IMG/VR virus record: IMGVR_UViG_3300028558_000005
Location: 1 to 53,526 of that record
Reading direction: 5' to 3' (one strand)
Source of the DNA: a virus
Length of the DNA: 53,526 nucleotides
A model generated the notes under the pieces. That model was not told the DNA's origin. It made no database searches and saw only the letters and a list, made by a program, of their open reading frames with translations. Of the stretch, positions 40,710 to 48,916 are shown piece by piece (positions within the stretch are counted from its first letter, which is position 1; each line of letters starts with the position of its first letter). The position numbers and the translations under genes are program-made.

Positions 40710-43336
40710 GTTGCACTTCCTGTTAAATAATCCGGCGTGTAGGGGGCGATAATACGCTCATCCAGCAAGCGCTGAGCACACACGCGGGCTTTCTGCACTG
40801 CGGCATCCCCAACGAGGCGCTGGATGTCAGACCACACGCTCGCGTCGTTGATGCACTGCACAACTGCCATCAGCGCGTCATCCGACAGCGGCATATTCAC
40901 CCAGGCCTGACAGAACAGACTATCGCAGAACTGCTCGGCTCCTGTCGGGAAGCACAACCCGTTATCGAACAGAATAATCCGGCCCGGGTCGTCGGGATGC
41001 GTGCCGTAATTGTGATGATATCCCCGGTCAATCTGGCTGGTGATGTAGTCAAACACAGCGGCTCGTTCAATCCAGAAGGGTGCGTACTGGCTGACATCTT
41101 TGGGTGGCTGCATTCCCTGAGTGTAGTAGACAGCAGCCCCAGCCTCATTGTCAGCCCATGTGACATAGGCCACCGGGACCATCATAAAGCCCAGCGCCCT
41201 GTCAAGCAGATACGCCGCTTCCTCGCGTGGATACTGTGGCCCACCTATCCAGTCCTGCAATGCCTCTACCTCGTCGCCTTCCGGCTTCCATAGCGCTGCT
41301 TTGGGGGGCAGACCGCCGCCCGGGGTCATCGCTACAATCTCGACACCGTTGGCGTGGTTCAGATTGGGGAAGGGTAATGTAATCTCACGCGAGATAGGTG
41401 CGCCAAAGTAGTCATCGTCGTCGGGGCACACTCCACAATGCTTGTCAAGTTTCACACTTGTGAAAATAACCTTATCCGCCGGGCGGGTGCTCGGCGTGCT
41501 CACTGTACTCTCAACAGTCTCGACGGGCAGCTCGGCTGTTTGACCTTCGGCGTAATCGTTGAGCATGTCCACAATTGTCTCATTGTGCTCATGCAGTGAA
41601 TTAACCGGAGCGACTTTGGCGACGAGCTTTTTACCTGACGGAATTGAGATTGTCTTGCCGTCAAGCGTGCCGCTCTCCATTGCGTGACGGATAGCACTCT
41701 GTATCGTGTTAAAGTCTTGCCCACTGTGCTGCCCGCCGTCTTGCTCCATTGCCGTCTCGGGGCCAGCCGGGGGATTGTTACCGCCCTGTCCAGCACCGTT
41801 AAAAGCTGGAACAGCCAGCCCGTTCTGCACATCCATGCGCTCGATAACATACACGTTATTGCCCATAGCAATCAGGTGCATATTGGCGATGTTGTTCGGG
41901 TCGTTCGGATCACCGATGGGCTTCATTTTGAGCTGAGCTTGCGCATCGTTCATGGTCAGAACGCCGTGCGCCATGCCCTCGTACACGTCCTGCTTAAGCT
42001 GACCCGGGTCAATCTCTTCGATGGGATAAGCCAGATCGAATGTGACATCCGTTACACCGCAGCGCGTCAGCACATTATTGAACGGTGCTGCAATGAAAGC
42101 GCGAGCCGGATTAATCATGTTGCGCTGTAAGTCATCGAGCGAACCTTCTTTGAAGCCCTTGCCGCCCAGTCCCTGACCGGGCACGTCGCCGTACTCTGAG
42201 GGCGGGATACCTGCTGCGTGTAGCACATTCTGGACGGCTGTCTTGTACAGCGGCAGCGGGAAGTCAGGCTTCTTGGTAGGGATGTACTTTGTGCCGTCAG
42301 GAAACATCCTCAAGCGCATTCGCTCAGTAGCGGCGTTTGATGACATTCTGGCGTTGTAAGCGATTTCAGCGGCAAGGATGCTGGCTGGCGAGTTGTACTG
42401 CTTTTCAGGCAGCGTCATAAAGCCCTCGGGCATGTTGCCTGTCTTGTAGTGCCCCAGCTCGAAAGCGGTAATAGACACAATGAGCTGTATCCAGCTCCAC
42501 GCGTTCTCGATAAAGCTCTCGCCGTAAGGCGCATTCACCCGTGGGCTGGTTGGCGTGTACCAGATTTGATCCTGATCCCACCAGGCGAACGGGGTCCCTT
42601 TGATGATCTGGGTGAAAGCTGGAATTTTCGTCGGGACGGGCTTGTTTTGCTGTACCCGCAACTGAAACTGCTGTAACCACTGTTCTATCGTGCCAGCCGC
42701 CTGGTTTGCGCCGTTTTGCGTGACTGCCGGGTTGTGAGGCTTCGCATAGTAATTGTTGTAATATGCCTCAACGGATTCAGGGGCCGGGATGTGCCCGTAC
42801 TCGTCAATGATGACAAACAGGGTTGAGCCGTCCACATAATCCATCAGGTTAATTTGCCCGTTGCTGTCAGTGCCGAAGAACAGGGCCGGAGCATCGTAAA
42901 TCTTGCTGGACTTCAAAAAGCGGGTGAGCCACACTGAAAATGGGTCTTTGCGGTTGGGACTAACAGTCATCCAGCTAAACTCGTGGTTTTTCACTTCGTT
43001 GCCAGAGCTGTCTATCAGCCTGGGGCGAAAGCTCGTCATCGTGCGCCAGAACGTGCTGACAGGATTGGCGATCTCCGTCACGTTCATGTACGCCTCATAC
43101 AGTGCTGCGAAGCTCATCAGACCCCAGCCTGTGCGCGGATTGAGGCTCGAGTTCACGCTGATGGGATAATCAATACTGCGTGGCAGTTCCTGATCTCGTG
43201 GTGCATTCACCGGGCGAATGGGCCAGCCCGAGCCATAGGTCGCCTGAGTCCAGTTACGCGGCACGCCAAAATCCTGCCCGCCGCCGGATGCGAGTTTGTT
43301 GAGCATAGCAGAATTGGACATCCGGGCGACAGGCAT
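40706..43336 (-). CDS. Portal protein fused to a PI3/4-kinase-like domain
   Basis: 876 aa, about twice the size of HK97-type portals. Residues 1-530 have portal features (FAALYEAYMNVTEIANPVST, PEGFMTLPEKQY, YGDVPGQGLGGKGFKEGSL). After a linker (about 530-620), residues 640-830 match the bacterial PI3/4K-like (HipA/SCO1664-related) kinase pattern: ALWKP (Lys684), REEAAYLLDRALGFMMVPV (704-722), FDYITSQIDRGYHHN (D770, N776) and ILFDNGLCFP (D791). C634 and C637 lie just before. A palindrome (41450-41465) falls at residues about 624-629, the domain boundary. The kinase could modify head or host proteins or be carried in the virion (inference). Confidence 0.75.
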   Translation of the reverse strand: MPVARMSNSAMLNKLASGGGQDFGVPRNWTQATYGSGWPIRPVNAPRDQELPRSIDYPISVNSSLNPRTGWGLMSFAALYEAYMNVTEIANPVSTFWRTMTSFRPRLIDSSGNEVKNHEFSWMTVSPNRKDPFSVWLTRFLKSSKIYDAPALFFGTDSNGQINLMDYVDGSTLFVIIDEYGHIPAPESVEAYYNNYYAKPHNPAVTQNGANQAAGTIEQWLQQFQLRVQQNKPVPTKIPAFTQIIKGTPFAWWDQDQIWYTPTSPRVNAPYGESFIENAWSWIQLIVSITAFELGHYKTGNMPEGFMTLPEKQYNSPASILAAEIAYNARMSSNAATERMRLRMFPDGTKYIPTKKPDFPLPLYKTAVQNVLHAAGIPPSEYGDVPGQGLGGKGFKEGSLDDLQRNMINPARAFIAAPFNNVLTRCGVTDVTFDLAYPIEEIDPGQLKQDVYEGMAHGVLTMNDAQAQLKMKPIGDPNDPNNIANMHLIAMGNNVYVIERMDVQNGLAVPAFNGAGQGGNNPPAGPETAMEQDGGQHSGQDFNTIQSAIRHAMESGTLDGKTISIPSGKKLVAKVAPVNSLHEHNETIVDMLNDYAEGQTAELPVETVESTVSTPSTRPADKVIFTSVKLDKHCGVCPDDDDYFGAPISREITLPFPNLNHANGVEIVAMTPGGGLPPKAALWKPEGDEVEALQDWIGGPQYPREEAAYLLDRALGFMMVPVAYVTWADNEAGAAVYYTQGMQPPKDVSQYAPFWIERAAVFDYITSQIDRGYHHNYGTHPDDPGRIILFDNGLCFPTGAEQFCDSLFCQAWVNMPLSDDALMAVVQCINDASVWSDIQRLVGDAAVQKARVCAQRLLDERIIAPYTPDYLTGSAT
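41450..41465. promoter_or_regulatory. 16-bp palindromic site, variant, at the portal-kinase boundary
   Basis: TTTCACACTTGTGAAA. Both outer arms are perfect and two central bases differ from the consensus. Inside the portal coding sequence, exactly where the kinase region begins, which is unusual because perfect copies lie between genes. Confidence 0.55.
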
Positions 43337-43339
43337 AGT

Positions 43340-43597
43340 TTACTGTAGTCCTTGCTCGATGAGCGCACGGGGCAGCGGAGAGCCGCGTCCGGCAATGACG
43401 ATTTGCAGAAAGTAGCCGCGCTTTTGCAGATGGCTCTCGAGCGCGGCGTAAGTCTCCTCAGTTGTCTCAGGGTCGGCGGTGTACAGCAGTACAACCTTCG
43501 TCGCGTGGTTGTACTGCACTGTCACCAGCCCCTCCCCGGCGATGAGGGGCGTATCGTAGCCCTCACCGCGCAGTCGAGAGAACAGTTTGTTAAACAT
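43340..43597 (-). CDS. Hypothetical protein upstream of the portal
   Basis: 85 aa. Alpha/beta with TVQYNHATKVVLLYTADPET and a basic C-terminus. Three bases before the portal start, so co-translated. Not recognised. Confidence 0.5.
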   Translation of the reverse strand: MFNKLFSRLRGEGYDTPLIAGEGLVTVQYNHATKVVLLYTADPETTEETYAALESHLQKRGYFLQIVIAGRGSPLPRALIEQGLQ

Positions 43598-43600
43598 CAG

Positions 43601-44146
43601 TTAGGGCAGAATATAACCGAACACGTCAATCGAAGCAGTGGCAGCACCACCCTGCAAGATGGTCGTAATCACTGAGAACACGCCACTGGCGACACCCAGC
43701 TTGGCCCCGATCTTGGGGATCAGGATGGTGAACAGCGTGTTGCCCGTAAGTTCGGTGTGGGTTGCCGTTGCAATCACGTCGTTGTCAGTGCCCGCATTCC
43801 AGCCGAAGGCGAGACTGGCAGTAGTCAGACTGGTGCTGGCTTTGCGCACAACAACCCGGGTGATCACAACTCCGGTGATTCCCGCCGGAGCGGTGAACAG
43901 GTTCGTTTCAGGGGCCTGGTTGAGATTGACGAGATTGGTTGTGCTGAGCAGGTACTCCTGATTGCTCATCGCAGCTTCGGCTACGGCGGTGGCGACCTGC
44001 CGGGCAGAGCCGATGTCCGTTGCTGTCACGATAGCGCCGCTCGAATTAACACTGGCCCCGATGGTCGATTCGGGTCCACTGTTAACATCGTTCAGCGGGA
44101 TATACTTCTGGTTAGTCGGTAGATAAATCTTGTTCGCAAGTGGCAT
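43601..44146 (-). CDS. Possible virion decoration protein, 181 aa
   Basis: Small Ala/Thr/Val-rich beta protein (ITGVVITRVVVRKASTSLTT, then FGWNAGTDND), the composition typical of capsid decoration or fibre-head proteins. It lies between terminase and portal genes. Identification is by composition and place only. Confidence 0.4.
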   Translation of the reverse strand: MPLANKIYLPTNQKYIPLNDVNSGPESTIGASVNSSGAIVTATDIGSARQVATAVAEAAMSNQEYLLSTTNLVNLNQAPETNLFTAPAGITGVVITRVVVRKASTSLTTASLAFGWNAGTDNDVIATATHTELTGNTLFTILIPKIGAKLGVASGVFSVITTILQGGAATASIDVFGYILP

Positions 44147-44152
44147 GATAGT

Positions 44153-44590
44153 TTAACCTTTCGCTATTCCTGATAGATGGGATTGACCGTGCTGTCCGCC
44201 GCTCGTGTCCTGTATCTGCACTTTGTAGTAACGGTACGGGGCCGGGGCTGCGGTGTAAGTGCCTACGCCAGCGGCAGCGACTGTGGCGCTGTTCTGAACT
44301 GTCACCGCTGCGCTAAAGTCTGAATTGTTGTCTGCGAGCACTTTCCAGTTAATGCTCTGCGCGCCATTGTTCAGAATAGTATAAGAAACATTGGCGGCGT
44401 ACAGCGCATCGAGCGTGCTACCTGTCACATCAACGAAGCTGGCAGTGCTGGCCTGATCGACGGGTGTCACTGTCTGAGCATAGCGCCCGACGAGCAGACC
44501 GTATGAGCCAGAACCGTCGTTCAGCGGTGCAGCCGCAATCGGTGTAAGGCCGCCCTTACTGCCTGGAAAATTAACTGTCTGATTTGCCAT
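44153..44590 (-). CDS. Possible virion protein, 145 aa
   Basis: Ala/Thr/Gly-rich beta protein (VSYTILNNGAQSINWKV, YRYYKVQIQDTSGG) resembling Ig-like head decoration domains. SD TGAGGAGCGTTATTT. Upstream partner of the 181-aa gene. Function inferred from composition. Confidence 0.4.
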   Translation of the reverse strand: MANQTVNFPGSKGGLTPIAAAPLNDGSGSYGLLVGRYAQTVTPVDQASTASFVDVTGSTLDALYAANVSYTILNNGAQSINWKVLADNNSDFSAAVTVQNSATVAAAGVGTYTAAPAPYRYYKVQIQDTSGGQHGQSHLSGIAKG

Positions 44591-44658
44591 AAATAACGCT
44601 CCTCAAAGTGTTCATAGTGTGAAGAGATACCAGCAGGTTCACAAGGGCAAAATCTTGT

Positions 44659-46224
44659 CTATTTCACTCCTGTGAAAAACTTGTCGAGCTTATCAGGGTC
44701 GATGCCAGAGAGCCTGAGCAACTCCAAGATGGGCTCGCTCAATTGCTCGGTGCGTACTCTGTTGTCTGCGATGTCCTGAATAGCATCGAGTGACCAACCC
44801 TGATGAGTCTGGGCGTAGTAGCTCAAGCCTAGCGCGTCGGCGTAGTCAGTGCTGCGGCCTATGCGTGCTCGAATGTCGTCTTTAGATTCAACCTGTATTG
44901 AACCATTAGACGTGTACCACCACGTCGGGGCAGTCAGATCACCGATGAGCCTGTCATCAGGCGGCAACATCAGGTTAATTTCAAGGGCCGGGTCGAGCGC
45001 CTCTCGGATAGCCCACCACACAGCCGCTCTGAGATTGAAGAACCCGACTTTGCCGGAGACATCTTTTGCGTCTGACTTGCTCGAGACATTCACAGAGATA
45101 GCGTTGTAGCCCTGCTCGCTCAGTCGTGAGTACACGCCAGCCCCTACGCCGATAGTGTCAATTGCGATAGGCACTTTGCTGTCAACACGAGCAATCAGTG
45201 TATTGGCAGTCTGCATGAGGTCCTGTTTGGCGAAGCTCTCGAGGCTGACACACACCCGCCCGATTAGATGAGCAAATGCGGTGCGGTCCTCACCCATATA
45301 CGCTACGTCTACACCCCAGCTATCTTGACCGTCAAGCTGAACACCGGACGCTTCCCATTCTCGATAGCGCTCGTTTGCTTTTTCAATCCAGCCCAGCGGG
45401 ATGACCGCATTCTCATCGCTGTCCGCAAACTCACCCAACACACGGTTCTGAAAAACGGCTGAGTTAGCACCCCACTGCTCGCGGCGTTTGTCTACCCAGT
45501 CCTGATTAAAACGCCCGTTCGCAAGACATTCCTCTAAGGTAATGTGACGCGTCCACCAATCTGATAGCCCGGGCTTGTGGGCGTGAATCTCGTAGAACCT
45601 GCCGGACGGTTCTCCCGGTGTTGAGATAGCAAGCGCGTAGCCCGTGCCCGTTGAGAACGCGCCCTCGATTGCATCCCACATATCGACAGGGATTGACTTC
45701 GCCTCATCGAAGACGACCAGCATGATGGGAGCGTGTGCTCCCTCCATACTGCTGGGTTGATCCGAGGCCGCAGCAAAAGCGTATTGCTCGTAGTTATCAT
45801 GCTTGAGCTGAATAGAGCGTTGCAACAGTTCGTGCCCATCTTTGATGTCAAGCCCCAGCACTGACCAGTCAGCCGATCTCGCCCACTTGCGTATCTCGGG
45901 CCATGTGAACTGCGTGAGCTGCCGCCACGCACTGGCGGTGGTCAACACCTTCACTTCACTCTCAAAACAGCTTATTGCCCATAGCACTAAGCACGCGCTC
46001 ATGGCAGTCTTGCCAGCCCCGTGGGGTGCACGCACCGCGACCCGTTTATGGTTGACAAGCGCGAGCATGATCTCGCGTTGATAATCGGTTAGCTCAATGT
46101 GCAGCACATCACGGGCGAACTTATCGGGGCTTTTCTGATAGACTAATTTGCGTTCATGATAGACACTCGTGTTGGACTTGAGGCGGTGCGCCAGTGCCCG
46201 TGCGACTCTACTCTCGGTTGTCAT
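44659..46224 (-). CDS. terL: Terminase large subunit
   Basis: 521 aa from the ATG at 46224 (a GTG at 46233 adds three residues). ATPase: Walker A RAPHGAGKT (about 65-73), Walker B MLVVFDEAK (168-176), coupling motif ISTPGEPSG. Nuclease domain: GVDVAYMGEDRTA (Asp306), AIDTIGVGAGV and a late DYADALGLS. It packages DNA into proheads. It overlaps the RHH gene upstream. The palindrome-like site at 44662-44677 (two mismatches) encodes its last residues (FFTGVK). Confidence 0.95.
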   Translation of the reverse strand: MTTESRVARALAHRLKSNTSVYHERKLVYQKSPDKFARDVLHIELTDYQREIMLALVNHKRVAVRAPHGAGKTAMSACLVLWAISCFESEVKVLTTASAWRQLTQFTWPEIRKWARSADWSVLGLDIKDGHELLQRSIQLKHDNYEQYAFAAASDQPSSMEGAHAPIMLVVFDEAKSIPVDMWDAIEGAFSTGTGYALAISTPGEPSGRFYEIHAHKPGLSDWWTRHITLEECLANGRFNQDWVDKRREQWGANSAVFQNRVLGEFADSDENAVIPLGWIEKANERYREWEASGVQLDGQDSWGVDVAYMGEDRTAFAHLIGRVCVSLESFAKQDLMQTANTLIARVDSKVPIAIDTIGVGAGVYSRLSEQGYNAISVNVSSKSDAKDVSGKVGFFNLRAAVWWAIREALDPALEINLMLPPDDRLIGDLTAPTWWYTSNGSIQVESKDDIRARIGRSTDYADALGLSYYAQTHQGWSLDAIQDIADNRVRTEQLSEPILELLRLSGIDPDKLDKFFTGVK

Positions 46225-46432
46225 CAATAGCACTCAGTAACTGTTTAATGTCGAGAGTACCCTGAGTGGGTAGGGGATGCTCGCTGATGTCGCGCTTTCC
46301 TCTCCATACTGCTCGCATATAAGCACGCAAAGCATTACGGATAATCTGTGAGCGCTCACCGGACGTGAGGGTTCCCATGAACACGATCAGGTCGCGATCT
46401 TCTTCTTCACTCAGCCTAAACGGTATGTACAT
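46208..46432 (-). CDS. Ribbon-helix-helix regulator, first gene of late operon
   Basis: 74 aa from the ATG at 46432 (MYIPFRLSEEEDRDLIVFMG). Strand IPFRLSEEE, helix DLIVFMGTL, turn SGERSQIIRNALRAYMR give the RHH/CopG fold, which binds palindromic DNA as a dimer. A one-mismatch palindrome (46432-46447) touches its start codon and includes its weak ribosome site, so it is the best candidate for the palindrome-binding regulator and may control itself. A longer in-frame reading upstream is less likely. Confidence 0.6.
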   Translation of the reverse strand: MYIPFRLSEEEDRDLIVFMGTLTSGERSQIIRNALRAYMRAVWRGKRDISEHPLPTQGTLDIKQLLSAIDDNRE

Positions 46433-46447
46433 TTCACACCTGTGAAA
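46432..46447. promoter_or_regulatory. 16-bp palindromic site, one mismatch
   Basis: TTTCACACCTGTGAAA. Overlaps the last base of the RHH start codon and its AGGTG ribosome site. Within the divergent region between leftward late genes and the rightward small genes from 46595. Confidence 0.7.
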
Positions 46448-46594
46448 AAGGGATACAGGGGCAAGCCTGTATCCCCGAACCCAAACACCCCGGCAGTCGG
46501 TAAAGGAGGACCGTGCTGCCAAAAGTCAGTGTAACACTGGACAGGCTGAGCAGATTACGGCAAAATATTGTGCAAAGTACAAAGGAGGCGGGTC

Positions 46595-46756
46595 ATGAAA
46601 CAGCAACGCTACACAAGACGAGTGATGTTCAATTACCATTTATCTCTCATGCGTAAGTATTACAGGCGTGGGGAACTGCGAGCAGTCTGGAGTGAGTTCA
46701 CCTGGTTAGTATATCGGGTAATACTCCCGCCCATCAAGTTAAAGGATATGCAATGA
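46595..46756 (+). CDS. Small basic protein, 53 aa
   Basis: ATG at 46595 after AAAGGAGGCGGGTC, a strong ribosome site with the GGGTC leader. Very basic N-terminal half (QQRYTRRVMFNYH, RKYYRRG), hydrophobic middle (TWLVYRVILPP). Peripheral membrane or nucleic-acid binding is possible. Confidence 0.55.
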   Translation: MKQQRYTRRVMFNYHLSLMRKYYRRGELRAVWSEFTWLVYRVILPPIKLKDMQ

Positions 46757-46881
46757 GACGCGGAACCGACAGGTGGCTACTGGTCGCATTTATTCTGATT
46801 GCAATCAGCGGATTGCTGCATTTGCTCATCGCAATCGGTCAGACTATCAATCTATTGCAGAGCCATGGGATGATTAAATGA
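46753..46881 (+). CDS. Small membrane protein, 42 aa
   Basis: ATG at 46753 overlaps the stop of the previous gene. Basic start (MRRGTDRW), then one long hydrophobic helix (LLVAFILIAISGLLHLLIAI). Coupled translation supports it. Confidence 0.5.
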   Translation: MRRGTDRWLLVAFILIAISGLLHLLIAIGQTINLLQSHGMIK

Positions 46882-46903
46882 CACGCCGAAGCAAAGATAA
46901 GCG

Positions 46904-47089
46904 ATGAGCACAATACACTGGATAATCACCGGGGTCGTGCTGTTCGCTCTGTCAGTTGTTGTGTACGGCCTCGGCAGTTTGCGGTACATCAGTCGATGGC
47001 GAAAGCTGACAGGTGAGGATTATTTCATGGCAGGGATACATTGCTTCGCGCTGCTGGTCGGCTGCGCTGTTTTGCTATCAATGTGGTAG
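46904..47089 (+). CDS. Two-helix membrane protein, 61 aa
   Basis: Membrane helices at about 6-26 and 43-60, with a basic loop (RYISRWRKLTGEDYF) between. SD is weak (AGATAAGCG). Possible superinfection or envelope protein; not recognised. Confidence 0.5.
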   Translation: MSTIHWIITGVVLFALSVVVYGLGSLRYISRWRKLTGEDYFMAGIHCFALLVGCAVLLSMW

Positions 47090-47104
47090 GGGGGGGGTGA
47101 TTAA

Positions 47105-47332
47105 ATGAACGACGAACAACGAAAGTTGCTGATTGCACTCAACAAAGACAGCGAGACAGCTGCACCGTGGGGAAGCATCTATGGTGCTGGACATCCTCCA
47201 CTGACACAGCAATTTGATCCGGCAACATTTGACAGCCTCGTCACACTCGGGTTGTTGCAGATATGCCCTGACACTGACGGAGTAGAGTACGAGATCAGTG
47301 AAGCGGGAAAGGTAGCGGTTACAGATGAGTAA
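47105..47332 (+). CDS. Hypothetical protein, 75 aa
   Basis: After GGGGGGGTGATTAA. Small helical protein with a winged-helix-like profile (NDEQRKLLIALNKD, then LVTLGLLQICPDTDGVEYEI, SEAGKVAV), common to small MarR-like modules; DNA binding is possible. Confidence 0.45.
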   Translation: MNDEQRKLLIALNKDSETAAPWGSIYGAGHPPLTQQFDPATFDSLVTLGLLQICPDTDGVEYEISEAGKVAVTDE

Positions 47333-47585
47333 GTACATCTACGAGGTAATCGGTGAGTACAAAGAACATCACAGCGATGAGATTGACGGCGATACATTGG
47401 GATACTTCACTACGCTGAAAAAGGCACACGCAATGCTCGATGCTTATTTCAATGTCACATTGAAATGGGACAGGATGGAGTACTGGTACTCTGTGCTACC
47501 TGCTGAGCGTTACCATCATCACAGGACAGACAAGTATCATGCAGTGAGCATATTCAGACGGGCAACAAACAGACTGTGGACGTGA
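47325..47585 (+). CDS. Hypothetical protein, 86 aa
   Basis: Overlaps the previous gene by 8 bases. Aromatic and His-rich (YWYSVLPAERYHHH). Not recognised; last gene before the iteron region. Confidence 0.45.
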   Translation: MSKYIYEVIGEYKEHHSDEIDGDTLGYFTTLKKAHAMLDAYFNVTLKWDRMEYWYSVLPAERYHHHRTDKYHAVSIFRRATNRLWT

Positions 47586-47912
47586 GGGGCGACAGCAGTG
47601 TGTTACCCGGGGGAAATCGCGATGAGAGAGGGGAAAATGCGGATACGTGTGTGGAAGCATAGCTGCCCGCGACCACCACGCACCCACATAGCGTGAGGGG
47701 CGGGGTCTGCCACCACAACTGCTCGCAAATTATCATCACAACCACTACCCGCCAGCAATGTGATACTTATCACACTTTTGCTACTCATTTGATGATAATA
47801 GTTATTATCAGAAGTAATGTTATACATTGTTAACATGCTGATTGGTACGATGTATAACAATGTTGTACAATGTATAACAACAGGCAGGGGCGAGTAATGG
47901 AGATTGTATAAC
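47586..47912. other. Intergenic iteron and palindrome region (possible centromere, origin or operator)
   Basis: 327 bases without a gene. TGTGATACTTATCACA (47759-47774) fits the CRP-type consensus TGTGA-N6-TCACA. TGATAATAGTTATTATCA (47793-47810) is a perfect palindrome and includes the TTATCAGAA block. Then ATGTTATACATTGTTAACAT (47817-47836) and two TGTATAACAA (47851-47860, 47871-47880) with GTACAATG between. Related sequences recur inside the next gene. The left 160 bases are GC-rich and show nothing clear. Confidence 0.6.
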
Positions 47913-48248
47913 ATGGGGTCGAAGCTCATTGCGTTTAGACTGAACACCGAGACTGACGCAGATATACTGGGGCAGCTTGATGCGCTGGGTAGTGACAGTG
48001 CTCGCTGGATACGAGCGGTGCTACGCGGGGCTATCGTTTCGCAGGAAGCCGGGGGTGTTAACATTGTTATACAAAATCCACAGGCAGGGGGGGTATCTGA
48101 TGTTAACAATGTTATACAAGGCTTCGAGAAGCTCAGCAACGAGAGGCAGTATCCGTCGCACAGAATACCGCACAGGATAGGCGGAAAGCAATCGAGTGGT
48201 ACAAGTACACCAGAGGCCAGTGAGCCGACGTACAGTGACGATTTTTGA
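47913..48248 (+). CDS. RHH DNA-binding protein surrounded by iterons
   Basis: 111 aa from the ATG at 47913 with GGAG ten bases upstream; a TTG at 47904 is too close to that site. KLIAFRLNTETDADILGQLD, then SARWIRAVLRGAI is a strand-helix-helix of the ribbon-helix-helix type, as in ParR/CopG proteins. Two 19-base iterons (48056-48074, 48101-48119; TGTTAACAWTGTTATACAA) lie inside the gene and encode VNIVIQ and VNNVIQ. The tail is unstructured. It probably binds the iterons, as a second partition or copy-control regulator. Confidence 0.55.
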   Translation: MGSKLIAFRLNTETDADILGQLDALGSDSARWIRAVLRGAIVSQEAGGVNIVIQNPQAGGVSDVNNVIQGFEKLSNERQYPSHRIPHRIGGKQSSGTSTPEASEPTYSDDF

Positions 48249-48293
48249 CGGCGGGCATGATGAGATTATTTCGTTTGCATACAACGCAAAAGA

Positions 48294-48515
48294 CTATCCG
48301 CCCTGTTTCCCTTGCCAGTTTTCGTTCTGTATCTGCTCGCACTCATCTGCGACAGCACGCATCGCTTTGAGCACGCAATCTGCCTCTGTCCGCCAGTCTC
48401 GCAATAGCTCACCCCACGTCACATCAGAACCGCTCTCTGGAAATGCTCTGGCATACGCTTTCCTGTGAATCTCGTAATAAATCTCTGCCAGTCTCATAAT
48501 TTGTTCTTCACTCAT
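48294..48515 (-). CDS. Hypothetical protein, 73 aa
   Basis: Helical acidic protein (RLAEIYYEIHRKAYARAF, WGELLRDWRTEADCVLKAM). Its start overlaps the upstream mini zinc gene by 8 bases. Convergent with the RHH gene. Not recognised. Confidence 0.5.
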   Translation of the reverse strand: MSEEQIMRLAEIYYEIHRKAYARAFPESGSDVTWGELLRDWRTEADCVLKAMRAVADECEQIQNENWQGKQGG

Positions 48516-48702
48516 CGTTTGCCTCGTCTTTCGTGTCGCTCATCAGGACTGGCTCGCTGGTTATTGGGCACAATCCCCACCACTGCCACAGTACACCGTC
48601 ATCGTCTTCGATAGCTCGCCTTGTGAACTTTCTGAACGTCATCTCGTGATCCTGACCGCAGCGAGCACAATGATAGACCATCGTCGTGTACGTTTCGTTC
48701 AT
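48508..48702 (-). CDS. Mini zinc protein with WW-CP motif, paralogue
   Basis: 64 aa. HCARCGQDHEM, then WQWWGLCPITSEP. The second half matches the 58-aa protein at 33238-33414. Cys2 plus Cys and His may bind zinc. The start at 48702 lacks a clear SD, but the paralogy supports coding. Confidence 0.6.
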   Translation of the reverse strand: MNETYTTMVYHCARCGQDHEMTFRKFTRRAIEDDDGVLWQWWGLCPITSEPVLMSDTKDEANDE

Positions 48703-48718
48703 TGTGTGTTACTTTGCC

Positions 48719-48916
48719 TCACTTGATCCTGTAATGTTTTCTGACTTCGCTCTCGACAATCTGCGCAGCCTGTTTGAGTAACTGAACAGCCGTCAATAAT
48801 GCAGGTGTCGCTGGTAGTGTGTCTGTCTCGATCAGGTAGCTGAGCTGCACGGGTCCGTCCTTGAGGACATCCAGTGCGCTCAGGACGTGTTTTGTCTCGA
48901 CTGCTCGTTTACTCAT
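48719..48916 (-). CDS. Hypothetical protein, 65 aa
   Basis: ATG at 48916 overlaps the upstream stop (TGATG); a longer in-frame reading is rejected. Amphipathic helices (TPALLTAVQLLKQAAQIVE). Not recognised. Confidence 0.5.
   Translation of the reverse strand: MSKRAVETKHVLSALDVLKDGPVQLSYLIETDTLPATPALLTAVQLLKQAAQIVESEVRKHYRIK

Noticed and set aside
48198-48206. Sixth GGTACAAGT copy
   Set aside because: It lies inside the RHH coding region with no hairpin arms or shared block and may be chance.
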